A DNA stretch of 64,000 nucleotides from Chondrus crispus (GCF_000350225.1 NW_005179158.1:204298-268297), one strand, 5' to 3'. Positions 17,809-29,602 are shown, counted from the stretch's first letter. Notes: generated from the letters alone by a model not told the origin. Program-made: numbers and translations.

Positions 17809-18609
17809 TTTGTAGCGATTACTCGGAAACGTTCTTGGTGCTTGTTCCCGGCGGAGTGGAACAAGCGTATTCTTCTTAAAAATGCCTTAGGGCGCTACCC
17901 CTGTATGTCGGCCAGTGCGGGTCTTTCGACTGTGAACTAAATCAAACGTGCCACGAGTAAGCACAACACTTTGCCTGTAGACGAACCAGGACTTTTGGTC
18001 ACTACCGCGAACGGTCCCTGCAACCGAAATCGGCTTGTCCAAACTTGATACGGTACTACCCCAATGAGGTTTCCCACAACACAAGAATGAAACTGCCTTC
18101 GTCGTACTCGTGTGATTTGTTCACAATCACGCCTAGGGTCACCCTCTTTCGTGCGAACTTAATCAAGGTACGCGACCTTATACACGTATAGTGAGAGGTT
18201 CAGTGTTTAGGCACGTATTCTCTTCACCCAGGGGACCGAAGTCGTACCTATAGGGCTAATACCGAGAGCGTTACCCACACCGCCGACGCACCTCCCGAAG
18301 GCAGAGTGCGGATCGACTAAACCAGTACACTGTGATCCTCCCCGAGGATCAGTGTTTCGTCTCTCGACGATTCTTGGTCGGACCCTCGCTCAAGTCAGAT
18401 TTCCAATGGCACAAGCCTTTCACCAAGAGCGAGGGTATCGGCAGCTACGACGATCACCGGCGTGATCGAAGGGCAGTCTTCTTGGATTGATATGGTACGT
18501 TGGCGACTAGGGACTACACCCACAGCTCACACAACGATTGCCAAGACCAAGCTGCAACAGACACGAAGAAGATCCACCAAGTTGAAACGACAGCGGGTAG
18601 ACGGAGACG
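17809..18609 (-). other. Copia A 5' leader
   Basis: An untranslated-type leader of about 800 bases between LTR and gag; the same sequence follows A2. A 65-codon frame (17887-18084) is kept in A1-A3 and partly in A4, but has no recognisable domain. Directly after the LTR, where family B has a primer site, these copies carry unrelated sequence. Confidence 0.55.
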
Positions 18610-19547
18610 TAATGGTAGGTCAGCGGGGCGAAGGGGATTCGAAGGACGGTTGATGAGGTGAAGTTTAAGGATTGGGTACCGATTTACTTTGAGTCGCCAA
18701 CTTCTGGCACTACTTATACACTTCTGCAATCTTCTAGAACTCTACTACCAAACACTACGACACACATACTACAAATGTATTGGCTCTAACACATGTGCCC
18801 GTCTTGCTACTCAGCCAAACTGGCGATGGCCCAACAAACAGAACAGAAAACCGTCTTACGAATTACCACTGTCATGACGGAGAAATTAGTAAGGCAGTAC
18901 AACAAAGCACAGCAAAGCACAAATTCCCTTACTATTCCAAATCCAGCGTGGCACAAATTCGTAAGGCACGTTTACAGCTCACACGTTGCCTTACCAATTC
19001 AAATCAATCCTGCAAGGACTGTTTACAGCGCACACGTTGCCTTATGAATCTGAATCTCTCGTGAGGTCCTGTCCACTGTCAATTACAACAGTGCACATTT
19101 TGCCTTACGAATTCAAAACTCGCGCAACGGTATCTTTGTGTCCTGCTGTACCCGTGCTGCACTCCATGGACGCTGTAAACCTTTGGCACGTGCCAGGCAC
19201 CCGCCACCAAGGTTCTACACTTTGTCTGTAAGACTGCAGGCGTACTGTACGCGTCCGACAGTGTAATGAGGACATGTGTCCAGGTCATACACGTGTCGGG
19301 CGAAGAAAATGAAACATGCTCAGATTGTACTGTACACCGCAACCGTGTAAATATTTCACACGTGTACACGTTGAAAACCAACGTGCTCCTGAAGTACTGT
19401 AGGGTGCAACCGTGTACAGAAATCACACGTGTACACGTTGAAAATGGAACTTGCTCAGCTCGTCACGCGGAGTGTTTTTGCTTTTACACGTGTTATACCT
19501 GTCGTCGTGTGTCATGCATATCAGCATGTGGTCGTAGAATTACAACA
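18610..19547 (-). repeat. Copia A LTR shared by A1 (5') and A2 (3')
   Basis: 938 bp, in element sense from TGTTGTAATTC to CTACCATTA. It directly follows the A2 polypurine tract (CCAGGGGGAG) and is the same length as 24547-25484. It contains several ACACGTGT palindromes (for example 19358-19365), repeated AAGGCAACGTGTG-type motifs in the promoter part, and a TATA box GTATAAGT at about 18719-18712. Confidence 0.88.
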
Positions 19548-19558
19548 CTCCCCCTGGA

Positions 19559-22500
19559 TCACATGCTTTTGCCAGAAGTAGCTACTGCAAGCCCTAGAAG
19601 TTCTACAAACTTCTGGAACAGAACTCGCCCAAGTGCTTTCGTCAGGATATCTGCAGGCATGGAAGTGGTCGGGCAATGTGACAAAGAAATGACGTTTCTC
19701 TTAATTGCATCTCGTACATAGTGGTATTTCACATCAACATGTTTGTTACGACGGTTGACCGATTCATTCTGTGCATACGAAATAGTCCCTGCATTGTCAC
19801 ACCCCATCACAATCGTGGGATCAGAATCAAGTCCAAGAACATCAGCAACCACTTGACGCAACCAAGTCGCCTCTTTACACGCTTCACATAGTGCAATGTA
19901 CTCAGCTTCACACGTCGAAGTTGCAACCACAGTCTGTTTCCTGGAACTCCAACTGATCGCTCCACCGCAGAACTTGAAAACATATCCGCTGGTCGACTTG
20001 CGAGAGTCTGAACAACCGGCCCAGTCAGCATCACTGAAGCCGAACAACTCCGGCGATTTAGATTTATTGTCAAACACGATTCCTAAGTTTCGAGTCCCTT
20101 GCACGTATCGCATTACCCGTTTCACACTTGCCCAGTGTGACTCACATGGGTTGGCAGAATGTTGCGAAAGCTTTCCAATCGCATATGCCAAGTCTGGACG
20201 AGTGCCAACCATCAAGTACATCAGGGATCCCACTGCCTCACGATACGGTGCGTTTGTTTCGGAGTCGTTTTCGGTAGAAATCGTGGTTGTGTGACCTTGT
20301 TCCATTGGAGTCAGAGAAGGGTTACAAGTCGACATTCGAAAACGCTCAAGCACTTTTGATGCATACTTAGTTTGAGTGAGACTCAACGTCTTGGCCGTGC
20401 GATCCCTTTGAATTTCAAGACCAATGCAGACTTTTGCTTCACCAAGGTCTTTCATCTCAAACCGTTTATTAAGCTCCCCCTTCATCCATTTGATGGCATC
20501 AATATCACTACCGGCGAGTAACAAGTCATCGACATAAAGTGCAATCAGCATGATAGTGTTACCGATGCGTTTAATGTAGAGACAAGGATCACTACGCGAA
20601 GTCTCGAATCCCAATTCACCAATTAAGAAATCATCCACTTTGGCATGCCATTGACGATGTGCTTGTTTAAGACCGTAAAGTGCTTTCAAAAGTTTACACA
20701 CGTGGTCACTTTTGCTTTTGTCAATGCACCGTTCGGGTTGCTCCATGTAGATGTCTTCATCCAAGTCGCCGTTCAAAAACGCAGTCACGACATCCATCTG
20801 ATGAAGTTCGAGGTCGTAATGAGCAACTAAGGCAAGAAGTAGACGAATAGTCGTAAACTTTATGACAGGGGCATATGTGTCAGTATAGTCAAGACCTTGC
20901 ACTTGCTGGAATCCACGAGCAACAAGTCTGGCTTTTGCACTTTCAACTATATTGCCATTTGCATCAGGCAGTTGCTTGACATTGAAAACCCATCTAGATG
21001 TCAAGATGTTTGACGCCTCAGATCGAGGAACAAGTTTCCAAGTCCGATTCTTGGTCTGCGAGGCAAGTTCTTTGTCAATGCCGGTCTGCCAAAATGCAGC
21101 TCTAGGACCGTTGGTTGCCTGGTTGAAAGTCTTGGGACCTTCAATAGCGACATGCGCATGTGAAAGAAGAGCAGCTGCAAAGTTGCTCCTCCACCATGAT
21201 CCGGGAGGTCTGCTGACTCGAGACGATCTTCGCACAGCTGGAGTCGGAGTTGAAGGAGTGACATTCGGAGTTTCGACGGCAGTTGGTACATCATCTTCAT
21301 CTTCATCATTACTTACAGAATGAGCACCATCGTTTTCAAGAACCTCCTCCGAAACTTCATCCTCTTCAGAGCCGACCTCATCCGTATTTGGGGTATCAGC
21401 TGTATTCCCATTGTCGCCATCGAGCAGTACAACGTCAACATCAGAGTTGATTGAATCACCTTCGTGTGCAGGAATGTCATGCATACCACCTGTCGATTCA
21501 TCAAACTTGACATCCCGTGACACAACAATTTTATTCAACTCTCCGTCCCAAAGTTTGTATGCCTTACTGCATTGCGAGTACCCAAGAAACATCGCTTCAC
21601 GCGCTCGCAAGTCCAGCTTACGGAGCTCTAATTTTGGTAATGTATACCAACACTTTGACCCAAATACTCGCAAATGGCCAACATTTGGAGTAGAATTCAT
21701 CCAAATGTGGTGCGGAGTTGTATTAACGGGCAAAGCGCGTGAGGTAACTCGATTACGTACATATACCGAAGTGGCAAGAGCCTCGGCCCAGAATCGCTTA
21801 CTGACCTGTTTATGAGAAAGCATTGAGCGGACAAGATCAATCAAAGTTCGATTTAAACGTTCAGCAACACCGTTTTGTTCAGGGGTGTACGCCGTTGTGA
21901 GTTGGTGCTGCGTACTGTTTAAATCTAAATGCAACTTGAATTCCGTCGACAAGTACTCTCCCCCTCGATCAGTGCGAAGCACCTTTACTTTGCGACCAGT
22001 GTGGGTTTGAGACAACTTTTCATACAACTTGTATTTTGCAAACGCCTCAGATTTATTTCTCATCGTGTACACAACTACCCAGTTCGAGTGATCATCTACA
22101 AATGTAATGAAGTATCTCGAACCACCAATGGACTGCACTTCGAGCGGACCGCAAACATCAGAATGTACCAAGTCAAGACAGTTCTGTGCTCGAGACGATG
22201 ATCGCTGTTTTGGGATTACTGATCGCGTTGCTTTGCCAAACTGATTGTCAGACTTCGGATTCATTGCACTGATGACATCGCTTTGACGAACGTTGATGCC
22301 ACTTACCACATTATTGTGAATCATTGATGCGATTCCTTGTACATTAACATGAGCCATGCGTTCATGTAGCGTCTGCAGGGTAACTACGTGAGCAGAAAAG
22401 GTTTCATTCATGACGTCAAGTATGTACAAATCCCCAACTTGACTCGCTGTGGCAACTACAGTTGGTCCTGCAGTAACGCGGCATTTTTCATTTTCAAATG

Positions 22501-23641
22501 ACACTTGCAAACCCTTTGAAACCATTTGGCTAACAGACAGTAGCGAATATCCGAAATCAGGGACATGCAAAACGTTTGACAATTTGCAAGGATGGGGACT
22601 ACCGTTGACGTTCAACATGAATTCTACCTCGCCGCGACCAGCGACATTAGCTCTAGCCTTCGTGCCCATCTCGACTGATCCACATTGCATCTGTTCATAC
22701 GTAACGAACAAAGAGCGATCAAACGTAATGTGAGCGCTGCAACCGGAATCGACAAGCCATGACCTTGCGTTTGCAGCCCTCTTTTCTGGAGTGGAAGTCG
22801 AAAGCAAGCAAGTAAAGTCACTCTCCGCAAAGGCAGCAGTAGAATTGTCATCTCGAGAAACGCATGCACTTGGCTTCAAGCCAGTGTTGCGTGACCGAAA
22901 CCCATCTGGCGGTGCAGGTCGGCGCCCATTCACGTCCTTGCCCCAGCAACGCGCTGCAGTATGCCCATGTCTATTGCAATTCGTACATTTCATATCGCGT
23001 CGAATAGGCATACGATTGACAAGTGCAGGTGCATGTGGTGATGAAGCAGAAGCGGTCTTCATGCTTTCTCGTTGCTCTTCTTGCAGCAGACGACTCTTCA
23101 CAAACTCCAGTCCAAACACTTTATCTTCATTACCAAGTGCGTCAAGAGCAACAATCAAGTTATCGAATCGTGGAGGCAAGCCATTCAACACAGCCATTGC
23201 AATTTCTTTATCGTCAATCTCAACACTCATTGACTGCAATCTGGCAGCAAGTTGCTTCACACGATTGATGAACACGAGCACTTTCTCGGATGGGAGCATG
23301 GATACAGTGTAAAAGTCGCGACGGGCGGCAAGTTTGTTGAGCAAAGTATGACGCTCAAACACATTCAGAATTGCTTTCCATGTCTCTTTCGCACTGCTAC
23401 ACCCTCGCACATGTTGCAAGTGGTCATCAGAAAGCGTGAGTCCGATGACTGCCTTTGCTTTTGCGTCACCACGGATCCATTTTCTCCGGTCATCTGACGT
23501 CGCATTCTCCGGGATATCATCAAAAACGTATTGATCGACATCTCGGAGAGCAAGCAGTAGCTGGATTTTCCGCTTCCAGATGTAAAAGTTAGATGCGGTC
23601 AGCTTCTCGATTCTGACCGATCCAGAGCTTTGGTCATCCAT
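19559..23641 (-). CDS. gag-pol: Copia A2 Gag-Pol polyprotein, integrase zinc motif damaged
   Basis: 1360 codons from the ATG at 23641 as a single open frame, typical of Ty1/copia. Order: Gag, zinc knuckle, aspartic protease (VDSGCSAH), integrase (HSDVCGPL, DRGGEYL, PEQNGVAERLNRT), Ser/Glu/Asp-rich linker, reverse transcriptase (LYVDDLLLAGS, about 20520), RNase H (SDADWAGCSDSRKST). Compared with A3 it lacks eight codons at about 22237. These include the CPAC cysteine pair that completes the HHCC zinc-binding site of integrase, so integration is probably defective although the frame is intact. LTRs flank it on both sides at full length and are shared with its neighbours. Confidence 0.9.
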   Translation of the reverse strand: MDDQSSGSVRIEKLTASNFYIWKRKIQLLLALRDVDQYVFDDIPENATSDDRRKWIRGDAKAKAVIGLTLSDDHLQHVRGCSSAKETWKAILNVFERHTLLNKLAARRDFYTVSMLPSEKVLVFINRVKQLAARLQSMSVEIDDKEIAMAVLNGLPPRFDNLIVALDALGNEDKVFGLEFVKSRLLQEEQRESMKTASASSPHAPALVNRMPIRRDMKCTNCNRHGHTAARCWGKDVNGRRPAPPDGFRSRNTGLKPSACVSRDDNSTAAFAESDFTCLLSTSTPEKRAANARSWLVDSGCSAHITFDRSLFVTYEQMQCGSVEMGTKARANVAGRGEVEFMLNVNGSPHPCKLSNVLHVPDFGYSLLSVSQMVSKGLQVSFENEKCRVTAGPTVVATASQVGDLYILDVMNETFSAHVVTLQTLHERMAHVNVQGIASMIHNNVVSGINVRQSDVISAMNPKSDNQFGKATRSVIPKQRSSSRAQNCLDLVHSDVCGPLEVQSIGGSRYFITFVDDHSNWVVVYTMRNKSEAFAKYKLYEKLSQTHTGRKVKVLRTDRGGEYLSTEFKLHLDLNSTQHQLTTAYTPEQNGVAERLNRTLIDLVRSMLSHKQVSKRFWAEALATSVYVRNRVTSRALPVNTTPHHIWMNSTPNVGHLRVFGSKCWYTLPKLELRKLDLRAREAMFLGYSQCSKAYKLWDGELNKIVVSRDVKFDESTGGMHDIPAHEGDSINSDVDVVLLDGDNGNTADTPNTDEVGSEEDEVSEEVLENDGAHSVSNDEDEDDVPTAVETPNVTPSTPTPAVRRSSRVSRPPGSWWRSNFAAALLSHAHVAIEGPKTFNQATNGPRAAFWQTGIDKELASQTKNRTWKLVPRSEASNILTSRWVFNVKQLPDANGNIVESAKARLVARGFQQVQGLDYTDTYAPVIKFTTIRLLLALVAHYDLELHQMDVVTAFLNGDLDEDIYMEQPERCIDKSKSDHVCKLLKALYGLKQAHRQWHAKVDDFLIGELGFETSRSDPCLYIKRIGNTIMLIALYVDDLLLAGSDIDAIKWMKGELNKRFEMKDLGEAKVCIGLEIQRDRTAKTLSLTQTKYASKVLERFRMSTCNPSLTPMEQGHTTTISTENDSETNAPYREAVGSLMYLMVGTRPDLAYAIGKLSQHSANPCESHWASVKRVMRYVQGTRNLGIVFDNKSKSPELFGFSDADWAGCSDSRKSTSGYVFKFCGGAISWSSRKQTVVATSTCEAEYIALCEACKEATWLRQVVADVLGLDSDPTIVMGCDNAGTISYAQNESVNRRNKHVDVKYHYVRDAIKRNVISLSHCPTTSMPADILTKALGRVLFQKFVELLGLAVATSGKSM

Positions 23642-24546
23642 TTCGCCGAATGGATGTACCCTTCGAGTATACAAGGTCTTCTGTTCCGGGATCCCAAGCC
23701 GTTAACCGATAGTCAACACAATGGCAAGCCCACCCGTATAAGAAGTTTGTAGCGATTACTCGGAAACGTTCTTGGTGCTTGTTCCCGGCGGAGTGGAACA
23801 AGCGTATTCTTCTTAAAAATGCCTTAGGGCGCTACCCCTGTATGTCGGCCAGTGCGGGTCTTTCGACTGTGAACTAAATCAAACGTGCCACGAGTAAGCA
23901 CAACACTTTGCCTGTAGACGAACCAGGACTTTTGGTCACTACCGCGAACGGTCCCTGCAACCGAAATCGGCTTGTCCAAACTTGATACGGTACTACCCCA
24001 ATGAGGTTTCCCACAACACAAGAATGAAACTGCCTTCGTCGTACTCGTGTGATTTGTTCACAATCACGCCTAGGGTCACCCTCTTTCGTGCGAACTTAAT
24101 CAAGGTACGCGACCTTATACACGTATAGTGAGAGGTTCAGTGTTTAGGCACGTATTCTCTTCACCCAGGGGACCGAAGTCGTACCTATAGGGCTAATACC
24201 GAGAGCGTTACCCACACCGCCGACGCACCTCCCGAAGGCAGAGTGCGGATCGACTAAACCAGTACACTGTGATCCTCCCCGAGGATCAGTGTTTCGTCTC
24301 TCGACGATTCTTGGTCGGACCCTCGCTCAAGTCAGATTTCCAATGGCACAAGCCTTTCACCAAGAGCGAGGGTATCGGCAGCTACGACGATCACCGGCGT
24401 GATCGAAGGGCAGTCTTCTTGGATTGATATGGTACGTTGGCGACTAGGGACTACACCCACAGCTCACACAACGATTGCCAAGACCAAGCTGCAACAGACA
24501 CGAAGAAGATCCACCAAGTTGAAACGACAGCGGGTAGACGGAGACG
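23642..24546 (-). other. Copia A2 5' leader
   Basis: Virtually the same as 17705-18609, with the 58-nt conserved element at 23688-23745 and the 65-codon frame at 23824-24021. No primer site complementary to initiator tRNA is visible next to the LTR. Confidence 0.6.
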
Positions 24547-25484
24547 TAATGGTAGGTCAGCGGGGCGAAGGGGATTCGAAGGACGGTTGATGAGGTGAAG
24601 TTTAAGGATTGGGTACCGATTTACTTTGAGTCGCCAACTTCTGGCACTACTTATACACTTCTGCAATCTTCTAGAACTCTACTACCAAACACTACGACAC
24701 ACATACTACAAATGTATTGGCTCTAACACATGTGCCCGTCTTGCTACTCAGCCAAACTGGCGATGGCCCAACAAACAGAACAGAAAACCGCCTTACGAAT
24801 TACCACTGTCATGACGGAGAAATTAGTAAGGCAGTACAACAAAGCACAGCAAAGCACAAATTCCCTTACTATTCCAAATCCAGCGTGGCACAAATTCGTA
24901 AGGCACGTTTACAGCTCACACGTTGCCTTACGAATTCAAATCAATCCTGCAAGGACTGTTTACAGCGCACACGTTGCCTTATGAATCTGAATCTCTCGTG
25001 AGGTCCTGTCCACTGTCAATTACAACAGTGCACATTTTGCCTTACGAATTCAAAACTCGCGCAACGGTATCTTTGTGTCCTGCTGTACCCGTGCTGCACT
25101 CCATGGACGCTGTAAACCTTTGGCACGTGCCAGGCACCCGCCACCAAGGTTCTACACTTTGTCTGTAAGACTGCAGGCGTACTGTACGCGTCCGACAGTG
25201 TAATGAGGACATGTGTCCAGGTCATACACGTGTCAGGCGAAGAAAATGAAACATGCTCAGATTGTACTGTACACCGCAACCGTGTAAATATTTCACACGT
25301 GTACACGTTGAAAACCAACGTGCTCCTGAAGTACTGTAGGGTGCAACCGTGTACAGAAATCACACGTGTACACGTTGAAAATGAAACTTGCTCAGCTCGT
25401 CACGTGGAGTGTTTTTGCTTTTACACGTGTTATACCTGTCGTCGTGTGTCATGCATATCAGCATGTGGTCGTAGAATTACAACA
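24547..25484 (-). repeat. Copia A LTR shared by A2 (5') and A3 (3')
   Basis: 938 bp, almost base-for-base the same as 18610-19547. One LTR serves two neighbouring elements, which is the signature of a tandem array made by unequal recombination. Confidence 0.88.
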
Positions 25485-25495
25485 CTCCCCCTGGA

Positions 25496-28400
25496 TCACA
25501 TGCTTTTGCCAGAAGTAGCTACTGCAAGCCCTAGAAGTTCTACAAACTTCTGGAACAGAACTCGCCCAAGTGCTTTCGTCAGGATATCTGCAGGCATGGA
25601 AGTGGTCGGGCAATGTGACAAAGAAATGACGTTTCTCTTAATTGCATCTCGTACATAGTGGTATTTCACATCAACATGTTTGTTACGACGGTTGACCGAT
25701 TCATTCTGTGCATACGAAATAGTCCCTGCATTGTCACACCCCATCACAATCGTGGGATCAGAATCAAGTCCAAGAACATCAGCAACCACTTGACGCAACC
25801 AAGTCGCCTCTTTACACGCTTCACATAGTGCAATGTACTCAGCTTCACACGTCGAAGTTGCAACCACAGTCTGTTTCCTGGAACTCCAACTGATCGCTCC
25901 ACCGCAGAACTTGAAAACATATCCGCTGGTCGACTTGCGAGAGTCTGAACAACCGGCCCAGTCAGCATCACTGAAGCCGAACAACTCCGGCGATTTAGAT
26001 TTATTGTCAAACACGATTCCTAAGTTTCGAGTCCCTTGCACGTATCGCATTACCCGTTTCACACTTGCCCAGTGTGACTCACATGGGTTGGCAGAATGTT
26101 GCGAAAGCTTTCCAATCGCATATGCCAAGTCTGGACGAGTGCCAACCATCAAGTACATCAGGGATCCCACTGCCTCACGATACGGTGCGTTTGTTTCGGA
26201 GTCGTTTTCGGTAGAAATCGTGGTTGTGTGACCTTGTTCCATTGGAGTCAGAGAAGGGTTACAAGTCGACATTCGAAAACGCTCAAGCACTTTTGATGCA
26301 TACTTAGTTTGAGTGAGACTCAACGTCTTGGCCGTGCGATCCCTTTGAATTTCAAGACCAATGCAGACTTTTGCTTCACCAAGGTCTTTCATCTCAAACC
26401 GTTTATTAAGCTCCCCCTTCATCCATTTGATGGCATCAATATCACTACCGGCGAGTAACAAGTCATCGACATAAAGTGCAATCAGCATGATAGTGTTACC
26501 GATGCGTTTAATGTAGAGACAAGGATCACTACGCGAAGTCTCGAATCCCAATTCACCAATTAAGAAATCATCCACTTTGGCATGCCATTGACGATGTGCT
26601 TGTTTAAGACCGTAAAGTGCTTTCAAAAGTTTACACACGTGGTCACTTTTGCTTTTGTCAATGCACCGTTCGGGTTGCTCCATGTAGATGTCTTCATCCA
26701 AGTCGCCGTTCAAAAACGCAGTCACGACATCCATCTGATGAAGTTCGAGGTCGTAATGAGCAACTAAGGCAAGAAGTAGACGAATAGTCGTAAACTTTAT
26801 GACAGGGGCATATGTGTCAGTATAGTCAAGACCTTGCACTTGCTGGAATCCACGAGCAACAAGTCTGGCTTTTGCACTTTCAACTATATTGCCATTTGCA
26901 TCAGGCAGTTGCTTGACATTGAAAACCCATCTAGATGTCAAGATGTTTGACGCCTCAGATCGAGGAACAAGTTTCCAAGTCCGATTCTTGGTCTGCGAGG
27001 CAAGTTCTTTGTCAATGCCGGTCTGCCAAAATGCAGCTCTAGGACCGTTGGTTGCCTGGTTGAAAGTCTTGGGACCTTCAATAGCGACATGCGCATGTGA
27101 AAGAAGAGCAGCTGCAAAGTTGCTCCTCCACCATGATCCGGGAGGTCTGCTGACTCGAGACGATCTTCGCACAGCTGGAGTCGGAGTTGAAGGAGTGACA
27201 TTCGGAGTTTCGACGGCAGTTGGTACATCATCTTCATCTTCATCATTACTTACAGAATGAGCACCATCGTTTTCAAGAACCTCCTCCGAAACTTCATCCT
27301 CTTCAGAGCCGACCTCATCCGTATTTGGGGTATCAGCTGTATTCCCATTGTCGCCATCGAGCAGTACAACGTCAACATCAGAGTTGATTGAATCACCTTC
27401 GTGTGCAGGAATGTCATGCATACCACCTGTCGATTCATCAAACTTGACATCCCGTGACACAACAATTTTATTCAACTCTCCGTCCCAAAGTTTGTATGCC
27501 TTACTGCATTGCGAGTACCCAAGAAACATCGCTTCACGCGCTCGCAAGTCCAGCTTACGGAGCTCTAATTTTGGTAATGTATACCAACACTTTGACCCAA
27601 ATACTCGCAAATGGCCAACATTTGGAGTAGAATTCATCCAAATGTGGTGCGGAGTTGTATTAACGGGCAAAGCGCGTGAGGTAACTCGATTACGTACATA
27701 TACCGAAGTGGCAAGAGCCTCGGCCCAGAATCGCTTACTGACCTGTTTATGAGAAAGCATTGAGCGGACAAGATCAATCAAAGTTCGATTTAAACGTTCA
27801 GCAACACCGTTTTGTTCAGGGGTGTACGCCGTTGTGAGTTGGTGCTGCGTACTGTTTAAATCTAAATGCAACTTGAATTCCGTCGACAAGTACTCTCCCC
27901 CTCGATCAGTGCGAAGCACCTTTACTTTGCGACCAGTGTGGGTTTGAGACAACTTTTCATACAACTTGTATTTTGCAAACGCCTCAGATTTATTTCTCAT
28001 CGTGTACACAACTACCCAGTTCGAGTGATCATCTACAAATGTAATGAAGTATCTCGAACCACCAATGGACTGCACTTCGAGCGGACCGCAAACATCAGAA
28101 TGTACCAAGTCAAGACAGTTCTGTGCTCGAGACGATGATCGCTGTTTTGGGATTACTGATCGCGTTGCTTTGCCAAACACACACGCAGGACAAATGGGAG
28201 AGTGATTGCCAGACTTCGGATTCATTGCACTGATGACATCGCTTTGACGAACGTTGATGCCACTTACCACATTATTGTGAATCATTGATGCGATTCCTTG
28301 TACATTAACATGAGCCATGCGTTCATGTAGCGTCTGCAGGGTAACTACGTGAGCAGAAAAGGTTTCATTCATGACGTCAAGTATGTACAAATCCCCAACT

Positions 28401-29602
28401 TGACTCGCTGTGGCAACTACAGTTGGTCCTGCAGTAACGCGGCATTTTTCATTTTCAAATGACACTTGCAAACCCTTTGAAACCATTTGGCTAACAGACA
28501 GTAGCGAGTATCCGAAATCAGGGACATGCAAAACGTTTGACAATTTGCAAGGATGGGGACTACCGTTGACGTTCAACATGAATTCTACCTCGCCGCGACC
28601 AGCGACATTAGCTCTAGCCTTCGTGCCCATCTCGACTGATCCACATTGCATCTGTTCATACGTAACGAACAAAGAGCGATCAAACGTAATGTGAGCGCTG
28701 CAACCGGAATCGACAAGCCATGACCTTGCGTTTGCAGCCCTCTTTTCTGGAGTGGAAGTCGAAAGCAAGCAAGTAAAGTCACTCTCCGCAAAGGCAGCAG
28801 TAGAATTGTCATCTCGAGAAACGCATGCACTTGGCTTCAAGCCAGTGTTGCGTGACCGAAACCCATCTGGCGGTGCAGGTCGGCGCCCATTCACGTCCTT
28901 GCCCCAGCAACGCGCTGCAGTATGCCCATGTCTATTGCAATTCGTACATTTCATATCGCGTCGAATAGGCATACGATTGACAAGTGCAGGTGCATGTGGT
29001 GATGAAGCAGAAGCGGTCTTCATGCTTTCTCGTTGCTCTTCTTGCAGCAGACGACTCTTCACAAACTCGAGTCCAAACACTTTATCTTCATTACCAAGTG
29101 CGTCAAGAGCAACAATCAAGTTATCGAATCGTGGAGGCAAGCCATTCAACACAGCCATTGCAATTTCTTTATCGTCAATCTCAACACTCATTGACTGCAA
29201 TCTGGCAGCAAGTTGCTTCACACGATTGATGAACACGAGCACTTTCTCGGATGGGAGCATGGATACAGTGTAAAAGTCGCGACGGGCGGCAAGTTTGTTG
29301 AGCAAAGTATGACGCTCAAACACATTCAGAATTGCTTCCCATGTCTCTTTCGCACTGCTACACCCTTGCACATGTTGCAAGTAGTCATCAGACAGCGTGA
29401 GTCCGATGACTGCCTTTGCTTTTGCGTCACCACGGATCCATTTTCTCCGGTCATCTGACGTCGCATTCTCCGGGATATCATCAAAAACGTATTGATCGAC
29501 ATCTCGGAGAGCAAGCAGTAGCTGGATTTTCTGCTTCCAGATGTAAAAGTTAGATGCGGTCAGCTTCTCGATTCTGACCGATCCAGAGCTTTGGTCATCC
29601 AT
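25496..29602 (-). CDS. gag-pol: Copia A3 Gag-Pol polyprotein, intact
   Basis: 1368 codons from the ATG at 29602 (MDDQSSGSVRIEK); the upstream in-frame stretch has no ATG. It has every expected part of a Ty1/copia polyprotein: Gag, CX2CX4HX4C knuckle, protease VDSGCSAH, integrase HHCC (LHERMAHV to CPACVFGKATRS) and Asp-Asp-Glu core, reverse transcriptase with YVDD (about 26465), and RNase H ending at the C-terminus. No stop or frameshift. It is the only complete family A polyprotein in the window and could in principle supply A1, A2 and the small relatives in trans. Its 5' LTR is chimeric (see 30691-31265). Confidence 0.93.
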   Translation of the reverse strand: MDDQSSGSVRIEKLTASNFYIWKQKIQLLLALRDVDQYVFDDIPENATSDDRRKWIRGDAKAKAVIGLTLSDDYLQHVQGCSSAKETWEAILNVFERHTLLNKLAARRDFYTVSMLPSEKVLVFINRVKQLAARLQSMSVEIDDKEIAMAVLNGLPPRFDNLIVALDALGNEDKVFGLEFVKSRLLQEEQRESMKTASASSPHAPALVNRMPIRRDMKCTNCNRHGHTAARCWGKDVNGRRPAPPDGFRSRNTGLKPSACVSRDDNSTAAFAESDFTCLLSTSTPEKRAANARSWLVDSGCSAHITFDRSLFVTYEQMQCGSVEMGTKARANVAGRGEVEFMLNVNGSPHPCKLSNVLHVPDFGYSLLSVSQMVSKGLQVSFENEKCRVTAGPTVVATASQVGDLYILDVMNETFSAHVVTLQTLHERMAHVNVQGIASMIHNNVVSGINVRQSDVISAMNPKSGNHSPICPACVFGKATRSVIPKQRSSSRAQNCLDLVHSDVCGPLEVQSIGGSRYFITFVDDHSNWVVVYTMRNKSEAFAKYKLYEKLSQTHTGRKVKVLRTDRGGEYLSTEFKLHLDLNSTQHQLTTAYTPEQNGVAERLNRTLIDLVRSMLSHKQVSKRFWAEALATSVYVRNRVTSRALPVNTTPHHIWMNSTPNVGHLRVFGSKCWYTLPKLELRKLDLRAREAMFLGYSQCSKAYKLWDGELNKIVVSRDVKFDESTGGMHDIPAHEGDSINSDVDVVLLDGDNGNTADTPNTDEVGSEEDEVSEEVLENDGAHSVSNDEDEDDVPTAVETPNVTPSTPTPAVRRSSRVSRPPGSWWRSNFAAALLSHAHVAIEGPKTFNQATNGPRAAFWQTGIDKELASQTKNRTWKLVPRSEASNILTSRWVFNVKQLPDANGNIVESAKARLVARGFQQVQGLDYTDTYAPVIKFTTIRLLLALVAHYDLELHQMDVVTAFLNGDLDEDIYMEQPERCIDKSKSDHVCKLLKALYGLKQAHRQWHAKVDDFLIGELGFETSRSDPCLYIKRIGNTIMLIALYVDDLLLAGSDIDAIKWMKGELNKRFEMKDLGEAKVCIGLEIQRDRTAKTLSLTQTKYASKVLERFRMSTCNPSLTPMEQGHTTTISTENDSETNAPYREAVGSLMYLMVGTRPDLAYAIGKLSQHSANPCESHWASVKRVMRYVQGTRNLGIVFDNKSKSPELFGFSDADWAGCSDSRKSTSGYVFKFCGGAISWSSRKQTVVATSTCEAEYIALCEACKEATWLRQVVADVLGLDSDPTIVMGCDNAGTISYAQNESVNRRNKHVDVKYHYVRDAIKRNVISLSHCPTTSMPADILTKALGRVLFQKFVELLGLAVATSGKSM

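Larger units (their letters stand above)
16300..18609 (-). mobile_element. Copia family A, truncated copy A1
   Basis: Minus-strand copia element whose integrase core, reverse transcriptase and RNase H are missing. It keeps about 76 bases of integrase zinc-region sequence (16300-16376), then about 65 bases of unrelated DNA replacing some 93 bases of element (junctions near 16376 and 16442), then gag-protease and leader up to the LTR at 18610. Over the shared part it is almost identical to A2 and A3 (offset 5937 bases to A2). Confidence 0.85.
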
